Positions 13,401 to 25,346 of a DNA stretch of 64,000 nucleotides are shown here, piece after piece (within the stretch, counting starts at the first letter, position 1; each line of letters starts with the position of its first letter). This DNA comes from Macrosoma leucophasiata (Eukaryota > Arthropoda > Insecta > Lepidoptera > Hedylidae). Both the position numbers and the translations under genes were made by a program. The stretch is taken from contig JAWQUS010000021.1 of NCBI GenBank assembly GCA_036365455.1, positions 19,776,001-19,840,000 on the forward strand, in the 5' to 3' direction. The notes under the pieces are model-generated. The model was not told the DNA's origin. It was given only the letters and a program-made list of their open reading frames with translations, and ran no database searches.

Positions 13401-16400
13401 GAAGCGCCTTTTTTGAATCAAAGCAATGACGAAAGTAATGTTATTTCTGGTAAATCCGAACAAATATTCGTAGCATCACCCAAACCTAGTGATGAATCAA
13501 CGAGTCCAGAAGATATTGATGGAGAGACGCATGATATAAAAACAAACAAAATTTCTAGTAGAAAAACTAAAATAGAAAAAGAAAACATTGAAAAACCAAC
13601 AAAGGAAAAAGCAGATGTGTATTATAATGGTCAACCATCTTTATCTCCTGATAAAGATTCAGATTCTACAGAAGAAATTTTCAGAACGAAAAGAAGCATT
13701 GCTCCACCAGCGGATAGTAAAGAAGATAAGACAGACGATAGAGATAGTTATGATGATGGTGAATCTCTGAGTGAAGATAGCCAACTAGATGTATTAAATA
13801 AAATAAAGAAACATTCCCTAGGTGAAAAGATCAATACGATACGAATTGAATCGTTGCCTAAATTGGAGATCGAAAATGAAGAAATGCTTAAGCAACAGCA
13901 GTTTGATTTCAAACCTGATGTTATTGTAAAGAAAGTCATAGAAACTGACCCCAAGGGTGGTGCTAAGTTGTCATCTATTTCTACTATAGATCATGCTACC
14001 ATTGATCAAGATAGCATAACACATACATTACATAGCAGCTCAGAAGATGTTTCCAAGGAAATTAGCTTAGAAGAGAAATATAGTTATGAAAGTACTGAAA
14101 AGGGTGACAAAAAATGTGTGACACATCCCCAAGAAGAAAAACTAAAAACCGTAATTTGTGATTATGGTAGTTATCCTGATTCTATACAGTCTACAAGCAG
14201 CCAAAAACTAGAACACGAAGAAGAATATTCTGTTTCAACCACTTTGAAAGAAACAGATATAAAACGATTGACGTCTGGCATAGAATCACCGAAGGATGAT
14301 ATTGCCTTGTCTGAAGCTTCAGACTCTGGCGTGCATAGTATACCTATGGATGTTGAACAAACAATTAGCTCAGAAGATAGAACTGTAACTCAATCTCTGA
14401 CAGAAAGTGCAGTAAATCTCATGGAATCAATACACAAGGCATTTAGTGATGAAACAATACAGCAGGGTATAAAGTCTGAAGGCATTGAATCGTTCATTGT
14501 GTGCCCAGAATACGATCGAGTTTCAACGCCACCAACAGTACCAGTTAGTCCTTTACCGAAAACCCCAAGCAGTTTTCAGGATGTCAAAGTAAGTGATGGT
14601 GTTCAAAGCGAAGTGACATATGATAAATCAGATGGTTCTGAAGAAACGATCACTAAAATAGTACATGTTGGTGATGACATTCTGACGCAGAAAATTTCAA
14701 CGTCAACTGAAAAAGTACCCAAACCAATTAAAAGTTCTGCACCTGACATGGATAACGATACTGAACTTCTTCCTCTAATGCAAACTGTAGGAAAAATTAA
14801 AACAGAAACTGACACCGTGACGAAGATTATTAAAGAAGGAGAAAACGTAGTGACGCAAACCATAACAACAGTCACAACAAAAGAAATAATTTCTAGAGAA
14901 GATGGTACGCCACAAAACGTTAAAACTACTATTGAAACCACTACTCTTAGCAAGAGTGCGGACGGGTCGACTACCACAACTAAAGATACACAAACATTAC
15001 TCTCAGAATGTTCTTCCAGTCTTAAATCTACCTCACAAATGGATTTGTACGCCAAAGATAGTAAAATAGATAAATGTTTCCTTGACATAACTGATGAAAA
15101 GTCTGAACCTAGCCAAACAAAAGAAAGAACTGAAAAAGAATTTGAACACAAAAAGTCTTCCGAAAGTAGTATAGATATGAAACAATATGAATCTCTACCG
15201 AAATCTGAGTTTGTAACAGAAACTGATGAACCTGAAGAAAACGTAGAAGATACAATAATAGACACAGATGTGAGCAAACGTATTATAAAAGAAAATAATG
15301 TCGACATAATTGAAACAATTACGACAATTACTAAAAAGGAAACATTAAAAGTAGATGAGAGTAAAAAAGTAATTAAAACAACTGTAGAAACAAATGTAAC
15401 TAAGGAATATCCGGATGGTTCTAAAAATGTGCAAAAAAATGTTGAAGTCAAAACTGAGGAAATAGTGTTACATCCAAATACTAATCTCGATAAACTACTT
15501 ATTGAATACATAGTACATGGTGAACCTGAAGAAAGTGTTTCAACGAAAACAGAAGAAATTATGCAAGAAAGTATTGTTATTAAACGAACAATAATTACAA
15601 GGGTTATAAAGACAAAATATTCAGATAAACAGGGCAGTATAAGAAAAGTTAAGACTGATACTACCATTACAACTACTGATAACTATCCTGATGGTTCCTC
15701 ACAGACAAAAGTCGATAGCAGCACTTCTTTAACAGACTTTGAAACAGATGATGTCTTTGACAATGCAGAACTGCGGGAGTTTACAATTTTAGAAGATAAG
15801 TCTGTTGATGTTGATAAACAAGAAAAAACTGTCTTCATTAATGGAAAGGACACGAAACAAACTGTAACTACAACTACCACCAAAGAAATTTTAAGTACCA
15901 AAGATAAAAGCAAGAAAAAGTTGAAAACTACTATTGAAACTGTAACAGAATCTTCGTTAGCAGATGGCATGACTGAAGTAACAAAAGACGTCAAAGTTAC
16001 GGTATCAGACTACGGCTATGAGTCGGAAGATGAAATACCTGAAGGATTCGAAGAAGATCAAGAGCCAACTATAGAAACAAGCACCGAGGTTGAAAATATT
16101 ACAGAAAATGGGCAAACCATTAAAAGAAAAACATCTATTACAACTACAAAACAGTATCTCATTAATGCTGTTACAAATATTAGAAAAACTAAAACCACTG
16201 TCAAAACTGTAATTGAAGATGAATACCCTGACGGGTCAGTAATTATAAAGACAAGTGAAAAAATATCATTGGTTGATGAAATTATTAGATTAGAAGAAGG
16301 AACACCAGTAACAACAACAAAAGAAAAGTTGTCTAAAAAAGGCACCAGCAAGGAACTATTTGCATTAAAAGACCTCATATCTGAAGACGAATCAGAAAAA

Positions 16401-19290
16401 AGTGAGTCAATTGAAACTATGGAAGTAAATGAAAATAATATATTGATAAAGAGAACCATTGTCACAGGAGTCGTCAAAACGAAGTATTGCGACAGACAAG
16501 GTTTACCACAAAAATTAGAAACAGTCACAACAGTAACCACGACTGACGAATATCCGGATGGTTCTAGGCAAACTACTGTCGATGCAAATACTTCAGTATC
16601 AGATATTGATATGAAAGAAATTGCACAAGATCTTGGAGAGTTTTTAAAAATTGAGAATAAAACCGTTAATGTTGAAACTCAGGATAAGATTGCACAACGA
16701 GAAGGTGTGGAAGTAAAGCAATTTATCACTACAACTACTACAAAAGAAATATTAGTAGCAGCTGATCATTCAAAGAAAATTAGAACTACAATCGAAACTT
16801 TAACTGACACTAAATTACCGAATGGTGCCAACGAAATAACAAAAAATGTTCAAGTTTCAATTGCTGATTATGGAGAAGATTCATTTGATCAAGAAATCCT
16901 AGAAGGTTTTACACGAACTGGTGAACCACGTATAAATACACGTTCCGACATTATAAAAGTGTTTGAGAATGGTGTACCTATAATTAGGAAAACAACAGTG
17001 ACAACAATAACAGAAGATTTTTATAATGCACAAAAACATTCACAGAAAATCAAAACCACACTTAGAACTATCACTGAAGATGAACATCCTGGTGGTGGCA
17101 AGACTACAAAAATAGACGAAAACGTTTCAATTGCGGATATTTACTTAAAGTCACCAACTGCTGGACAAGATGACACTGAAGTACAAGAGACATACGTCGA
17201 TGATTCTGAGATCATTGAAGATACACTCGAAGACTGTGATATTAAGAATGAAATAATACAACAAGGTTCTGAAATAATAAGGCGCACAATCACTACCAAA
17301 ACAAAACGAGACACGTTAGCAAGCACAGATAAAAATATACGACGTGTTAGAACTACTGTAGAGACCACTACTGTAGATGAATACCCAAGTGGAGCGATAG
17401 AGACAACCAAAGATGTCAAAATTACTTTATCAGAATTCCAGAAGACTTCAGATAGTAATTTACAAGCTGCATTACAGGGTCTATCCTCAACCGGGAAAAT
17501 CAAATCATCTACTGATAAAAAAACTAATATTATTGTGACAGAAGATTCTGAGAAAATAACCCAAAATATAACAATTTACGTGACGAAAGAAGAATTAAGA
17601 AATAATGCCACTGGTGAAATCGCAGTTAAAACAGTCACTGAAACTGTCACAGAAAATGAACACGAAGATGGAAACACTGAAACCACTAAAGATGCTCGTA
17701 CCCAAATTACATATTTACCTATAGGGACTGGATTGGATGATTATTCACCAGAAGATTTAGAACATATTGCAAATTCAATTGATAAAGAATTGAAACCGAA
17801 TATCAGCGACCTACCAATTGAATTAAAACATGAATCTCAAGCTGAAGTCAAACCGAAGAAACGATCCCCGGTTGGTGAAATCACCACAGAAACTGATGTA
17901 CTCACAAAAATAATAAAAGAAGGTGACAACGAAATTACGCAAACAATAACAGTTGTAACAACCAAGGAGGTAATCAGTCCAGAAAAGGTAAAGATAACTG
18001 TAGAAACTACAACGGTAAGTAAAGGTAGTGACGGTGTGACTAAAACTACAAAATCGACAAAGACTACAATATCTGAAATAAAAGAAGAATTTGAAGAGAT
18101 CATCGATACCGGTGAAAGTGAAAAATCATTTTCAAAGCTTTCGTCTAAAACTGGAGATATGAGAAGCTCATCAGCTGCAAGTGATGATTTTGACCACCCA
18201 GGTATCTCATCTCCTCCTTCTGATATCAGTTCAAGAGGATCAAGAGCAGCTACCCACATTTGGGGTACTGAAAGCAGTGGTATGTATTATAGTGACGATG
18301 ATGGCCAAGGAAGTCCAAGCAGCACAAAATCTCAAATAGCACACTCTCCCAGATCTAACTTAAGCTTTGAATTAGATACTAAAGTGCCACAGCAAAGAGA
18401 GTCTGGTCAAGATATTTTAATTGGAAAATCTGATTTAGACGTATCTATTCCCCGTTTTGATCCCATGTCTACATCGATTTATGGACAATTACCAGAAGAT
18501 GATTCCTGTACATCGTCTACCTATTCAGAAACTAAGACTGAAGTTCATGTAGCTGACAAATCTATCACGAAAATGACCGAAGAGTTCCTATCGCATGAAC
18601 AATTAAAATCTGAAGCAAAACATACCTTTAAAACATCAGATGCTACATTCCTTAAAGAAGCTGATGAACAATTTGAAAAAGCAATCGAAGAACACAAGAA
18701 AGTGAGCGGTTCAGATGTGATTTCGAATATTACTGCCAAATATGAGCTTGATTCGCAGAGTTCAAGTACAACTCATCAAGTTAAAACGGAAAGTACGTTG
18801 ACTCTCAAAGATCTTAAATCTGAATCTAAGCTAATAGAATCAACATCATCATCATCCAGCTCGAGGCATGAATCGAGGTCAGAAACATCTGAACACGCAG
18901 AAAAACGTACAATTAGTTCTAAGGATCCCATTGAGTCCTGGGGTAAGCCACTTGGATTGCCAAGTCCTATATTGCCCCCAACGCAATCAGATGGTAAGAG
19001 CACACCAAAGAAACAGGCTTCTAATATATTAATGAAAAATAAAATCAATCAGGAAAAGAGTAAAGAAGCTAAGAATAGAACTTCTGAGTCTCCTAGCAAG
19101 AAGAAATCGCCAGCTCCAGTTTACTTGGAACTTACATACGTCCCGCACCATGGGAACTCATACTACTCAGCGATAGAATTTTTCAAACGAGTCCGAGCAC
19201 GTTACTACGTATTTTCTGGAACTGAACCATCGAAGGAAATATATAATGCCCTACTTGATGCCAAGAAAACGTGGGAAGACAAGGATTTAG
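1..19290 (+). CDS. futsch: futsch/MAP1-family microtubule-associated protein, giant penultimate exon (5' partial)
   Basis: The frame is open from base 3 to a splice donor after 19290, about 6,430 codons with no stop; the start lies upstream of the window, so the ATG at 126 is internal. MAP1 proteins bind and stabilise microtubules in neurons; fly Futsch acts in axons and at synaptic boutons. Order of regions: 300-bp tandem units to about 1430; 44-residue Ser-Pro/Lys/Glu repeats to about 10900; Thr-rich YPDGS modules at 11100-18090; an acidic Ser-rich stretch; then from 19116 the start of the MAP1 light-chain C-terminus (PVYLELTYVP, EFFKRVRARYYVFSG). The family call rests on that C-terminus and on the architecture of a huge repeat-rich protein. 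The donor GGATTTAG/GTAAAT breaks a codon after its first base. Unspliced, the frame would stop at 19307 and lose the last domain half. Confidence 0.9.
2331..3590 (+). repeat. homogenised block of 132-bp units (TTSEEPHKQ type)
   Basis: Consecutive units carry SEKTTSPIKPDEKAPSPTPS and end TTSEEPHKQ or TTSEVPHKQ with very few differences, far more alike than units on either side. One unit near 2580 is shortened (PSPVKPEEK directly after YKQI). This suggests recent expansion or gene conversion. Confidence 0.85.
6541..7960 (+). repeat. segmental duplication of four 132-bp units
   Basis: The block around TTLHELGKKAPSPILPSEK at about 6600 recurs almost identically at about 7129, an offset of 528 bp, which is four units. 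After it, the variant TGDEETTLEELDKKALSPV recurs near 7381, 7513 and 7777. The near-identity implies recent unequal exchange within the coding exon. Confidence 0.85.
11100..18090 (+). repeat. Thr-rich YPDGS module region of futsch
   Basis: About a dozen diverged modules are centred on EYPDGS-like motifs (near 11283, 12010, 12800, 13335, 15409, 15684, 16222, 16550, 17081, 17378). They alternate with a second module type of the form TTTTTKEI...KLKTTVETVTE..DG...KDVKV. Successive pairs are about 500-700 bp apart. The ITTTTTK-like runs have an alternating beta-prone pattern. Composition is quite unlike the Ser-Pro arrays and divergence between copies is much higher, so this part is older. Confidence 0.82.
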
Positions 19291-19568
19291 GTAAATTTAT
19301 TTTTTAATTTTAGACAATTTTACGGGTGGTTTCTTTAATCAGATCTTTCGTCCTATTGTATTGATTACTCAGTCACAATTTTTGTATGTTGATTTGCACA
19401 AATTTATGAATTTTAATTGTATTAATCACTGTACTGGATTACTTACTGTATCTGAGCTAGCTTTCACTATTACTTTTTAAAAGTCTGTGTTATTTTCAAA
19501 CTGTTAGAAAGATTCCACTTTACTTTTACTATCCCGTACTCAATTCCAATTATTTATCTTCATTGCAG
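19291..19568 (+). other. futsch last intron (phase 1)
   Basis: This 278-bp AT-rich intron has donor GTAAAT and acceptor TTCATTGCAG. An in-frame stop lies 17 bases inside it, so an unspliced message would make a protein lacking half of the C-terminal domain. Confidence 0.85.
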
Positions 19569-19738
19569 AAGTGACCATTATCCCCACGTATGACACTGAT
19601 GTTCTTGGATACTGGGTGACAGAAAACGAGGAAGCGCTTGAAAAATACAAGATCGACCTATCGCCCTCCGCTTCTCGCTGCACAATCAATCTTCAGGACC
19701 ATGAGACCTCGTGTGCCGCGTATAGACTCGAATTCTAG
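19569..19738 (+). CDS. futsch: futsch/MAP1 final coding exon
   Basis: The acceptor CATTGCAG/AAGTGACC lies at 19568/19569. Joined in phase 1 to the exon ending at 19290, it reads EVTIIPTYDTDVLGYWV and ends CAAYRLEF, stop TAG at 19736-19738. MAP1 proteins carry a similar '(V)T(L)IPT.DT.V' segment and end in a short '..EF' tail, so the exon completes the light-chain-like C-terminal domain. Length is 170 bp, 56 residues plus stop once the split codon is counted. The join is inferred from splice signals and domain continuity. Confidence 0.88.
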
Positions 19739-20109
19739 GTGTCGGGTCTATTTGTAGCCTTCTCATCGAAGAAGTGAGTCTTCGCCAGATGCTGCTTTTG
19801 AATGAGGGAACCAAAGAAAGCTGTTTTGTTGTAGGAAATATAATTGTCTGTGATAAAAATTGATTGGAATTCAAAAGCAACACAGAGACCGCTACTTCGC
19901 ATGAGATAGTTTGCAAATAGATTGAAGAATACTTTTGTGATATTAACAGACTGTTACCTGGAGTTGAATTTATTGAATTTATTGACGACAAATGTGCTTC
20001 GTAATCAACGGCAAATAGCCTCTCCCAAGCAAACGTCCTCAACCGCATCCAAATCAGAAGTCAATAACCGATCTCTCGACCTAAGAACAAAAACGTCCAT
20101 TTTTTTCTA

Positions 20110-20350
20110 AATAAAAAAACTGTTTTCTCGTAGCATCATTGAAAATATAGTAAACATGCCATTTAAAATATATTTCTGATGATATTTTTGAATTCGGTCT
20201 TATACAATTGGTAGTGCTTTTATACACGATTTTTAGCGTAACCAGTCCATTTTGTTTAGCCAAAACACCGCTTGTGCGATTGTCAAATTTTTTGGAAAAC
20301 ATTATTTTGCTAACACATTATAACTTTCTATATAGAATGTATTGAATAAA
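20110..20350 (+). promoter_or_regulatory. candidate polyadenylation signals of futsch
   Basis: AATAAA hexamers lie at 20110-20115 and 20345-20350, 372 and 607 bp after the stop codon. The 3' UTR between is AT-rich with no long ORF. Which site is used cannot be told from sequence. Confidence 0.45.
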
Positions 20351-21306
20351 TGTAGTACGCACGGCCGATTTCTTTCTTTTTTAGCGAAACGCTTCGAAGG
20401 ACGTGTTAATATAATAATGAAGCCTGTAGACAAATTCGATATAAAAAAGCATTGACATTGAATTACACCTGATATACTTTTTTATGATCAAAATTATAAA
20501 TGATATTTAAAGGTCTTATAAAGACACTCTTTAATTAAATGATGGCATTCGATGAGCTAGTGCAAGAGCACTATTTATATTAATGTTTGATAGAATTGAC
20601 ATTACTGTTACTAATTTCTAGAACAACAGAGGTGACTTCTTAGTACCAACTAGATTAAATAATATTTTTTCAGAGGTTGATAAAAATGAATTCCTCATTA
20701 TTTTTATCAACCAGCTTCCCTGCCATTTATATTAATATATCGATCGATATTACAACAACTTTAGAATCTTAATTTAGTAACGAAAATTCGTTGGAAATGC
20801 CTGTATCCCGATGTTTTTTCGTTAACAAAGTAAGTGACTAATTCAATGGTCGTATCGTTAGAAAAAGAAATCGTCTCTGTTTTTCTGCACAATCAATGAG
20901 CCTAAAACGATAGAGAGCTTAATCCATATAAATAAATGTTTTATTAGAACTATTATTACAAATTGAACAATCTATTTACCTTTGTTTTAAGTTGATTATC
21001 TGCTTGTTGCATCGATAACTATGACATAGATTTAATGTGTGTTGTTTAAATTTTTCTTCTTTCCTCAAATTGTGAGTCTTAAAAAATCTCCATTGAACAT
21101 TTTGTTTGAATTTTTTACGAATATTTACGTAAAGCGTTTGTTTTCTGTTTCTAGTCGAGTCAACCCAAATAATGATAAAGACGTAGTTTGTAATATTCGT
21201 TCCTACTGGGTTTGATTTATAAATTTTCTTTTGGCCGTTCTTTGTTTACCCTATTGAACGTACCTTGTGTAATTATAGATAAACTCCATTAGAAGATTGT
21301 ATCATT
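20351..21306. other. intergenic DNA between convergent genes, with a hairpin
   Basis: AT-rich and without convincing coding potential. A hairpin lies at 20675-20712, with arms beginning GGTTGATAAAAAT and ending ATTTTTATCAACC around a short loop. On the minus strand an AATAAA near 20937-20945 could serve the gene ending at 21307. Confidence 0.5.
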
Positions 21307-21523
21307 TTACGTTCGAGTGATGTGAGAGAGTGCGTTAAGGATATCATCAAATCTTACATCTAGTCTAGCAAGTAAGTTATCGGGAATAACCTCAACATTA
21401 TCAAACTTCCCTGTTTCGTTATTTGCCAATTCAAGTGAAATTTTTGAGTCAATTAATTTTAAGTCATCCATAGAATTAAGACGATAGCCACGTTCCTCAT
21501 CGCTTACTTTGCCAAACAATCTT
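21307..21523 (-). CDS. unidentified gene, probable terminal coding exon
   Basis: A minus-strand frame with protein-like composition follows an acceptor ATACATTTAG/AAGATTG (exon start 21523) and stops at 21307-21309 (TAA). It reads RLFGKVSDEERGYRLNSMDD and later DNLLARLDVRFDDILNALSH; it is rich in Asp, Asn and Leu with no transmembrane segment inside the exon. The acceptor splits a codon after two bases. I do not recognise the family and found no convincing upstream exon, which could be short, far away, or on the other side of the GH31 gene. The gene would be convergent with futsch. Confidence 0.5.
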
Positions 21524-24024
21524 CTAAATGTATTTAAAATAGAAATGATTATGTATAATTGCAAGCACCAGCACAATGTATTAACATAAACAAATAATCT
21601 AAAAAGTATGATATATTATGTTAAATACATAAAACGTTACATAATTCTAAATATATATTTATTTTTGTGTAACTTTCTATTTTATTTGTGAATGTAAGAA
21701 TGATATATTGTTTTATAATAACTAATTACTGATTATTGATATTAGTAAGTATGTGTTTACTGTGTGTTGATTGGTGTGAGCACAATAAATATATCTTTCT
21801 TGTTTTACGTGGAATTATGCTTCGAACAACTGTGGGTGGGACTAAACAGGGAAATGAGTCTTAAAAATCTCAAATTGTTCGGCTTCGTCACCGATGCTTC
21901 TTTTAATATCGTTTACGAAAATCACGAAGAGCTTTATAGCCTTTGCAATTTTTTCACTGTAAAATAAGTATCAGGGTGTAGTGACTTATTAGCAATTTTC
22001 ATAATCATTTGATTTTGCCTCATCGTGTTCTAAGCTAAATTGGAATAACCTTAACAATTTGCTATATTGGAAGAATGATCGGTGATGAGTAAATGCTTTC
22101 GAGAGTGTTATAAATAATTCAACTAGGCTTTGTTCAGTTTCGGCCATCGGGAATGACGTGGCTCTAAAGCCTTGCCCGAAATGGTTTACTATTGTATTTT
22201 ATAGCTAGAACTCTAATTAATGCATATTAATAGGAATTATAAAAATGTTACTAAAATTAAGAATTGTATCAGCTTAGTGAACATCAATAGCTCTGAGAAA
22301 TAAATCATTATTAAAATTATTAAATGTTGTATTCTTCCTGTGGTTTCTGGTTTCGATGTTTAGTTGCTGATGGTGGATAGCAAGCGGCGTATCGGGATAG
22401 ATACCTAAAAATCGTTTTCAATTTTTTTTTAGATTTCTGTCATTTTTGCCGTTAACTATCCATTATCCGTAAGCCTTTAACGGTCAAAATTATTTAAATT
22501 AACGATGATATTATATGTTTAGTCAAGAAATGTGACTATTACTTACAATAAGACTTATATTTTGTTGGATATCATTGTATTATGAATTGAAAAGAGTCGT
22601 GTCAAGCGATTCATATTAGAGTGAGATGGAATGAAAACAACGATGGAGGAGAAAGAATGTTTACACGCGGGTGTAGTTAGGTTAGTGGATGTTAAGCTTC
22701 AGTGGTGCTAAGGATGCTAGGCGAGATATTACGTTCCCTTATAAACGATATATAGATATATTACGATATCGCTTACAAGTGGACGACACGCTTTATGGTA
22801 AGGGACTGATTGATATTGCATTCCTTTTAAACTTATTTCTGATAAGCTTGTGATAGGCTATAAATGTGTGAGCGTATTTTTTTGCGTTTGGGCAGTTATG
22901 GATGAACTATAAAAACTTGATAATTCAATATTAACGACAAATAACACTTAAAAGTGTTTACGGTCAGGTTATAATATTATCGCTTCCACAAAATTTTGTT
23001 TAGTTGTCAAAAAAATGTAGAGTAGATGCCGCACGAATGCAATAGTAATCAAAATAAGAATAATGAAGACGTCACCTTAAAAGGGAACATCAAGTTCATG
23101 TACGCAAATTTTATATGCTTTGCAAAAAATACGGCGCTTGCGCGTGGCTATAGCGCACATTCGATGCACGCATATGCGGCATCTATACTATGACAATCCG
23201 ATTCATGTTCTGTAAAACAACTCATTTCATCGAAGTGTGAATGATCCGCGCTCTTGCTCTATCAAATGGCGCTTAACGTTGGGTAAAGCAGGAAAGCGAA
23301 GTCACTTCTCTAGGGTTAAGTGAATTTGGAAATCAGAATAATCTATTCGATATAAACAGCGTTCTTTTTTTTAAATGTGTATCAAAAACTGACTGTTGGT
23401 TTTATAGCTAATAATAATTAATATTCATGTCGAAGAAGATTTACCAACGTTGAAAAAAGTAAAAAAAGTATTTTTTTTTTCTTTTATAAATTTATTGGTA
23501 CTGCTATCTGGTACTGGTACTGTACTATAAATTTATTATTTTGTTAAATGTGTATTTAAGCTATGAATAGCAATTCATATTACTATATTGGCAGGAAAAA
23601 GGTTTTAGGTACATGCAGAACTTTATTACCTATATTTCAAGTGTATCATGAAGTAAACTCACACAAGTTTTTTTTTCCATTTTTGTCTAAATGTAGAGAT
23701 GGGTATACGAGTAATGACTTATGTTCGCAAACTATGTTCCTTTTTTATATTTCTAATGATGTTTAATAATTTAAATAATGATAAGTCCTTACGGATCTTT
23801 AGATATTTGTAACGATTATTGTATTATGTAAATGAAAAATAATGATAAAAGGTAAAAAAAAAAAAAAACTAATTAAATCATTAACTATATCAGTCATGTC
23901 GCTACTATCCATTCAGCGTGTGTGATGAACGTGTAAGAGTCATTATGTAATAAATAAAAAAAATATTTCAAAAGTTATTGATTTTTTATTTTACAATTAT
24001 TCCTCTCGGATAGGATAGGTATGT
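21524..24024. other. AT-rich non-coding DNA
   Basis: No supported gene. A small inverted-repeat unit spans 23023-23185, with perfect 11-bp arms (TAGATGCCGCA) around a GC-richer core; it may be a short MITE. An A-tract lies near 23855. Confidence 0.5.
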
Positions 24025-24032
24025 GTATGGCC

Positions 24033-24249
24033 CATAGAGCAACACCGGAGGGGAGTAGCCATATGCAGGCTTTCCCCTCTGTCAAAGTACAAGCCCAAAT
24101 GGGCCTATACCTGTCGCCTAGATGTTTAGTCATAGTGTGAGTTTCGTAGTAATAGACAATTTTTGTCCTGTACCTGTGTGTCGCACACATTTCCCCCGCA
24201 AAAAATGTCAGACTGTTTTGCATCAGTAATACACGCTGATTGCTCTATG
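24033..24249. mobile_element. hAT-type MITE, copy 1 (shortened)
   Basis: Bounded by CATAGAGCAA and its complement TTGCTCTATG, with the 8-bp flanks GTATGGCC and GTATGGGC (7 of 8 identical). It shares most of its interior with copies at 40985, 53627 and 61493. No coding capacity. Confidence 0.8.
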
Positions 24250-24257
24250 GTATGGGC

Positions 24258-24721
24258 CCGTAATGACTATTGTAGTAGTAACACACGACTGCTACACACG
24301 ACCGGATTTGGTCCGGCGGACCGAATCTTCGGACCAAACCCGGGCGACGGGCCGCATCGGATTTGATTAATAATAATTCTGTCCGCCGGACTCCTCTACA
24401 CGCGGCCAGATTTGGTTTGGAGCGTACCGAATCCACTGTCCCCTCCATACCAATTCCAGGAGTATGTGTAACGTCCACTACATTAAGGCGTCAACTCGTG
24501 GAATACAATGAAACCTCACAGTACTTGTCCAGTACGGTAGATGGCGTGTCAATCGAATAACATCGCACATGCGAAGATTTCTCAAAGAGTTGCCATAAAT
24601 ACAACTTCCCAACGTCAATCGTTGGGCCGCGGTCTGCCAGGCGCTACCACCTCGCCTGGTCGGAGGAACCTCCCTTTTCGTCGGAGGAACAATTCCACCC
24701 GTTCCTCCACATGTGTTACGT
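24258..24721. other. GC-richer spacer with a diverged direct repeat
   Basis: Two similar segments beginning CTACACACGACCGGATTTGG (about 24293) and CTCTACACGCGGCCAGATTT (about 24395) lie about 100 bp apart. The first holds a palindrome TTGGTCCGGCGGACCGAA. Probably transposon remnants; no gene seen. Confidence 0.4.
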
Positions 24722-24892
24722 TACGACTATTATGGAGACGTGACAGCTTAGGTTTCAGGAGTGGCAATGCATCGCCCCTGTGGCCCATCTGAACAAGGTC
24801 TCTGGTTTTGAACAGATGTCTATAGCCTACAGTCATCACTTAATCCATGTGAGCTGCATGCTTGTCATCTTCATTCACTACATAAAAAAGGT
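24722..24892 (+). repeat. SINE-like family A, 3' portion
   Basis: Ends with the family's common tail (CTATAGCCTACAGTCATCAC, then a TGCATGCTTGT-type motif and ACATAAAAAAG). The 5' half is lost or replaced. Confidence 0.65.
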
Positions 24893-25346
24893 AAAGAATG
24901 TAAAGCACATACCATACGTGGTGTGACGTTACGAATGTCAAGTTGCCGGTTGTGTCTCGTATCTAAAGTTAATAAATAAAATATACGTATCGCCTTAATA
25001 ATCAATACCTTATTACCGAAACGTTTATAATAGTGAACTGAACAGTATCTTAAATTAGACAGTGTGTTATTGAACTGGATATAAACAAAAACAAACTAAG
25101 TATTAAAAGTGGATAACAATCAAGATTTAAACTACCTTAAACCTGAAAAAAAAAAACACATTGTGTGATCAGACTACTATTAGTGAGCTGTGGTATTATT
25201 TCATTGGAAATAATTTGAAAATCAGTAGTGTTGGAGATCTTCTATAGTGGTGGTCGTGTTTAGAAATTAAAATAAATATTAATTAAAATACCGTAGTGAA
25301 ATTAATATTTCAGCGCCATCTATACCAAATCAGGTAAACTCATACA

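Noticed and set aside
19686..20302. Minus-strand ORFs over the futsch 3' end
   Set aside because: One is the shadow of the last futsch exon; the other is AT-rich UTR without splice signals or motifs.
24163..24839. Cluster of 65-83-codon ORFs on both strands
   Set aside because: Located in MITE, palindromic and SINE sequence; GC-rich chance frames.
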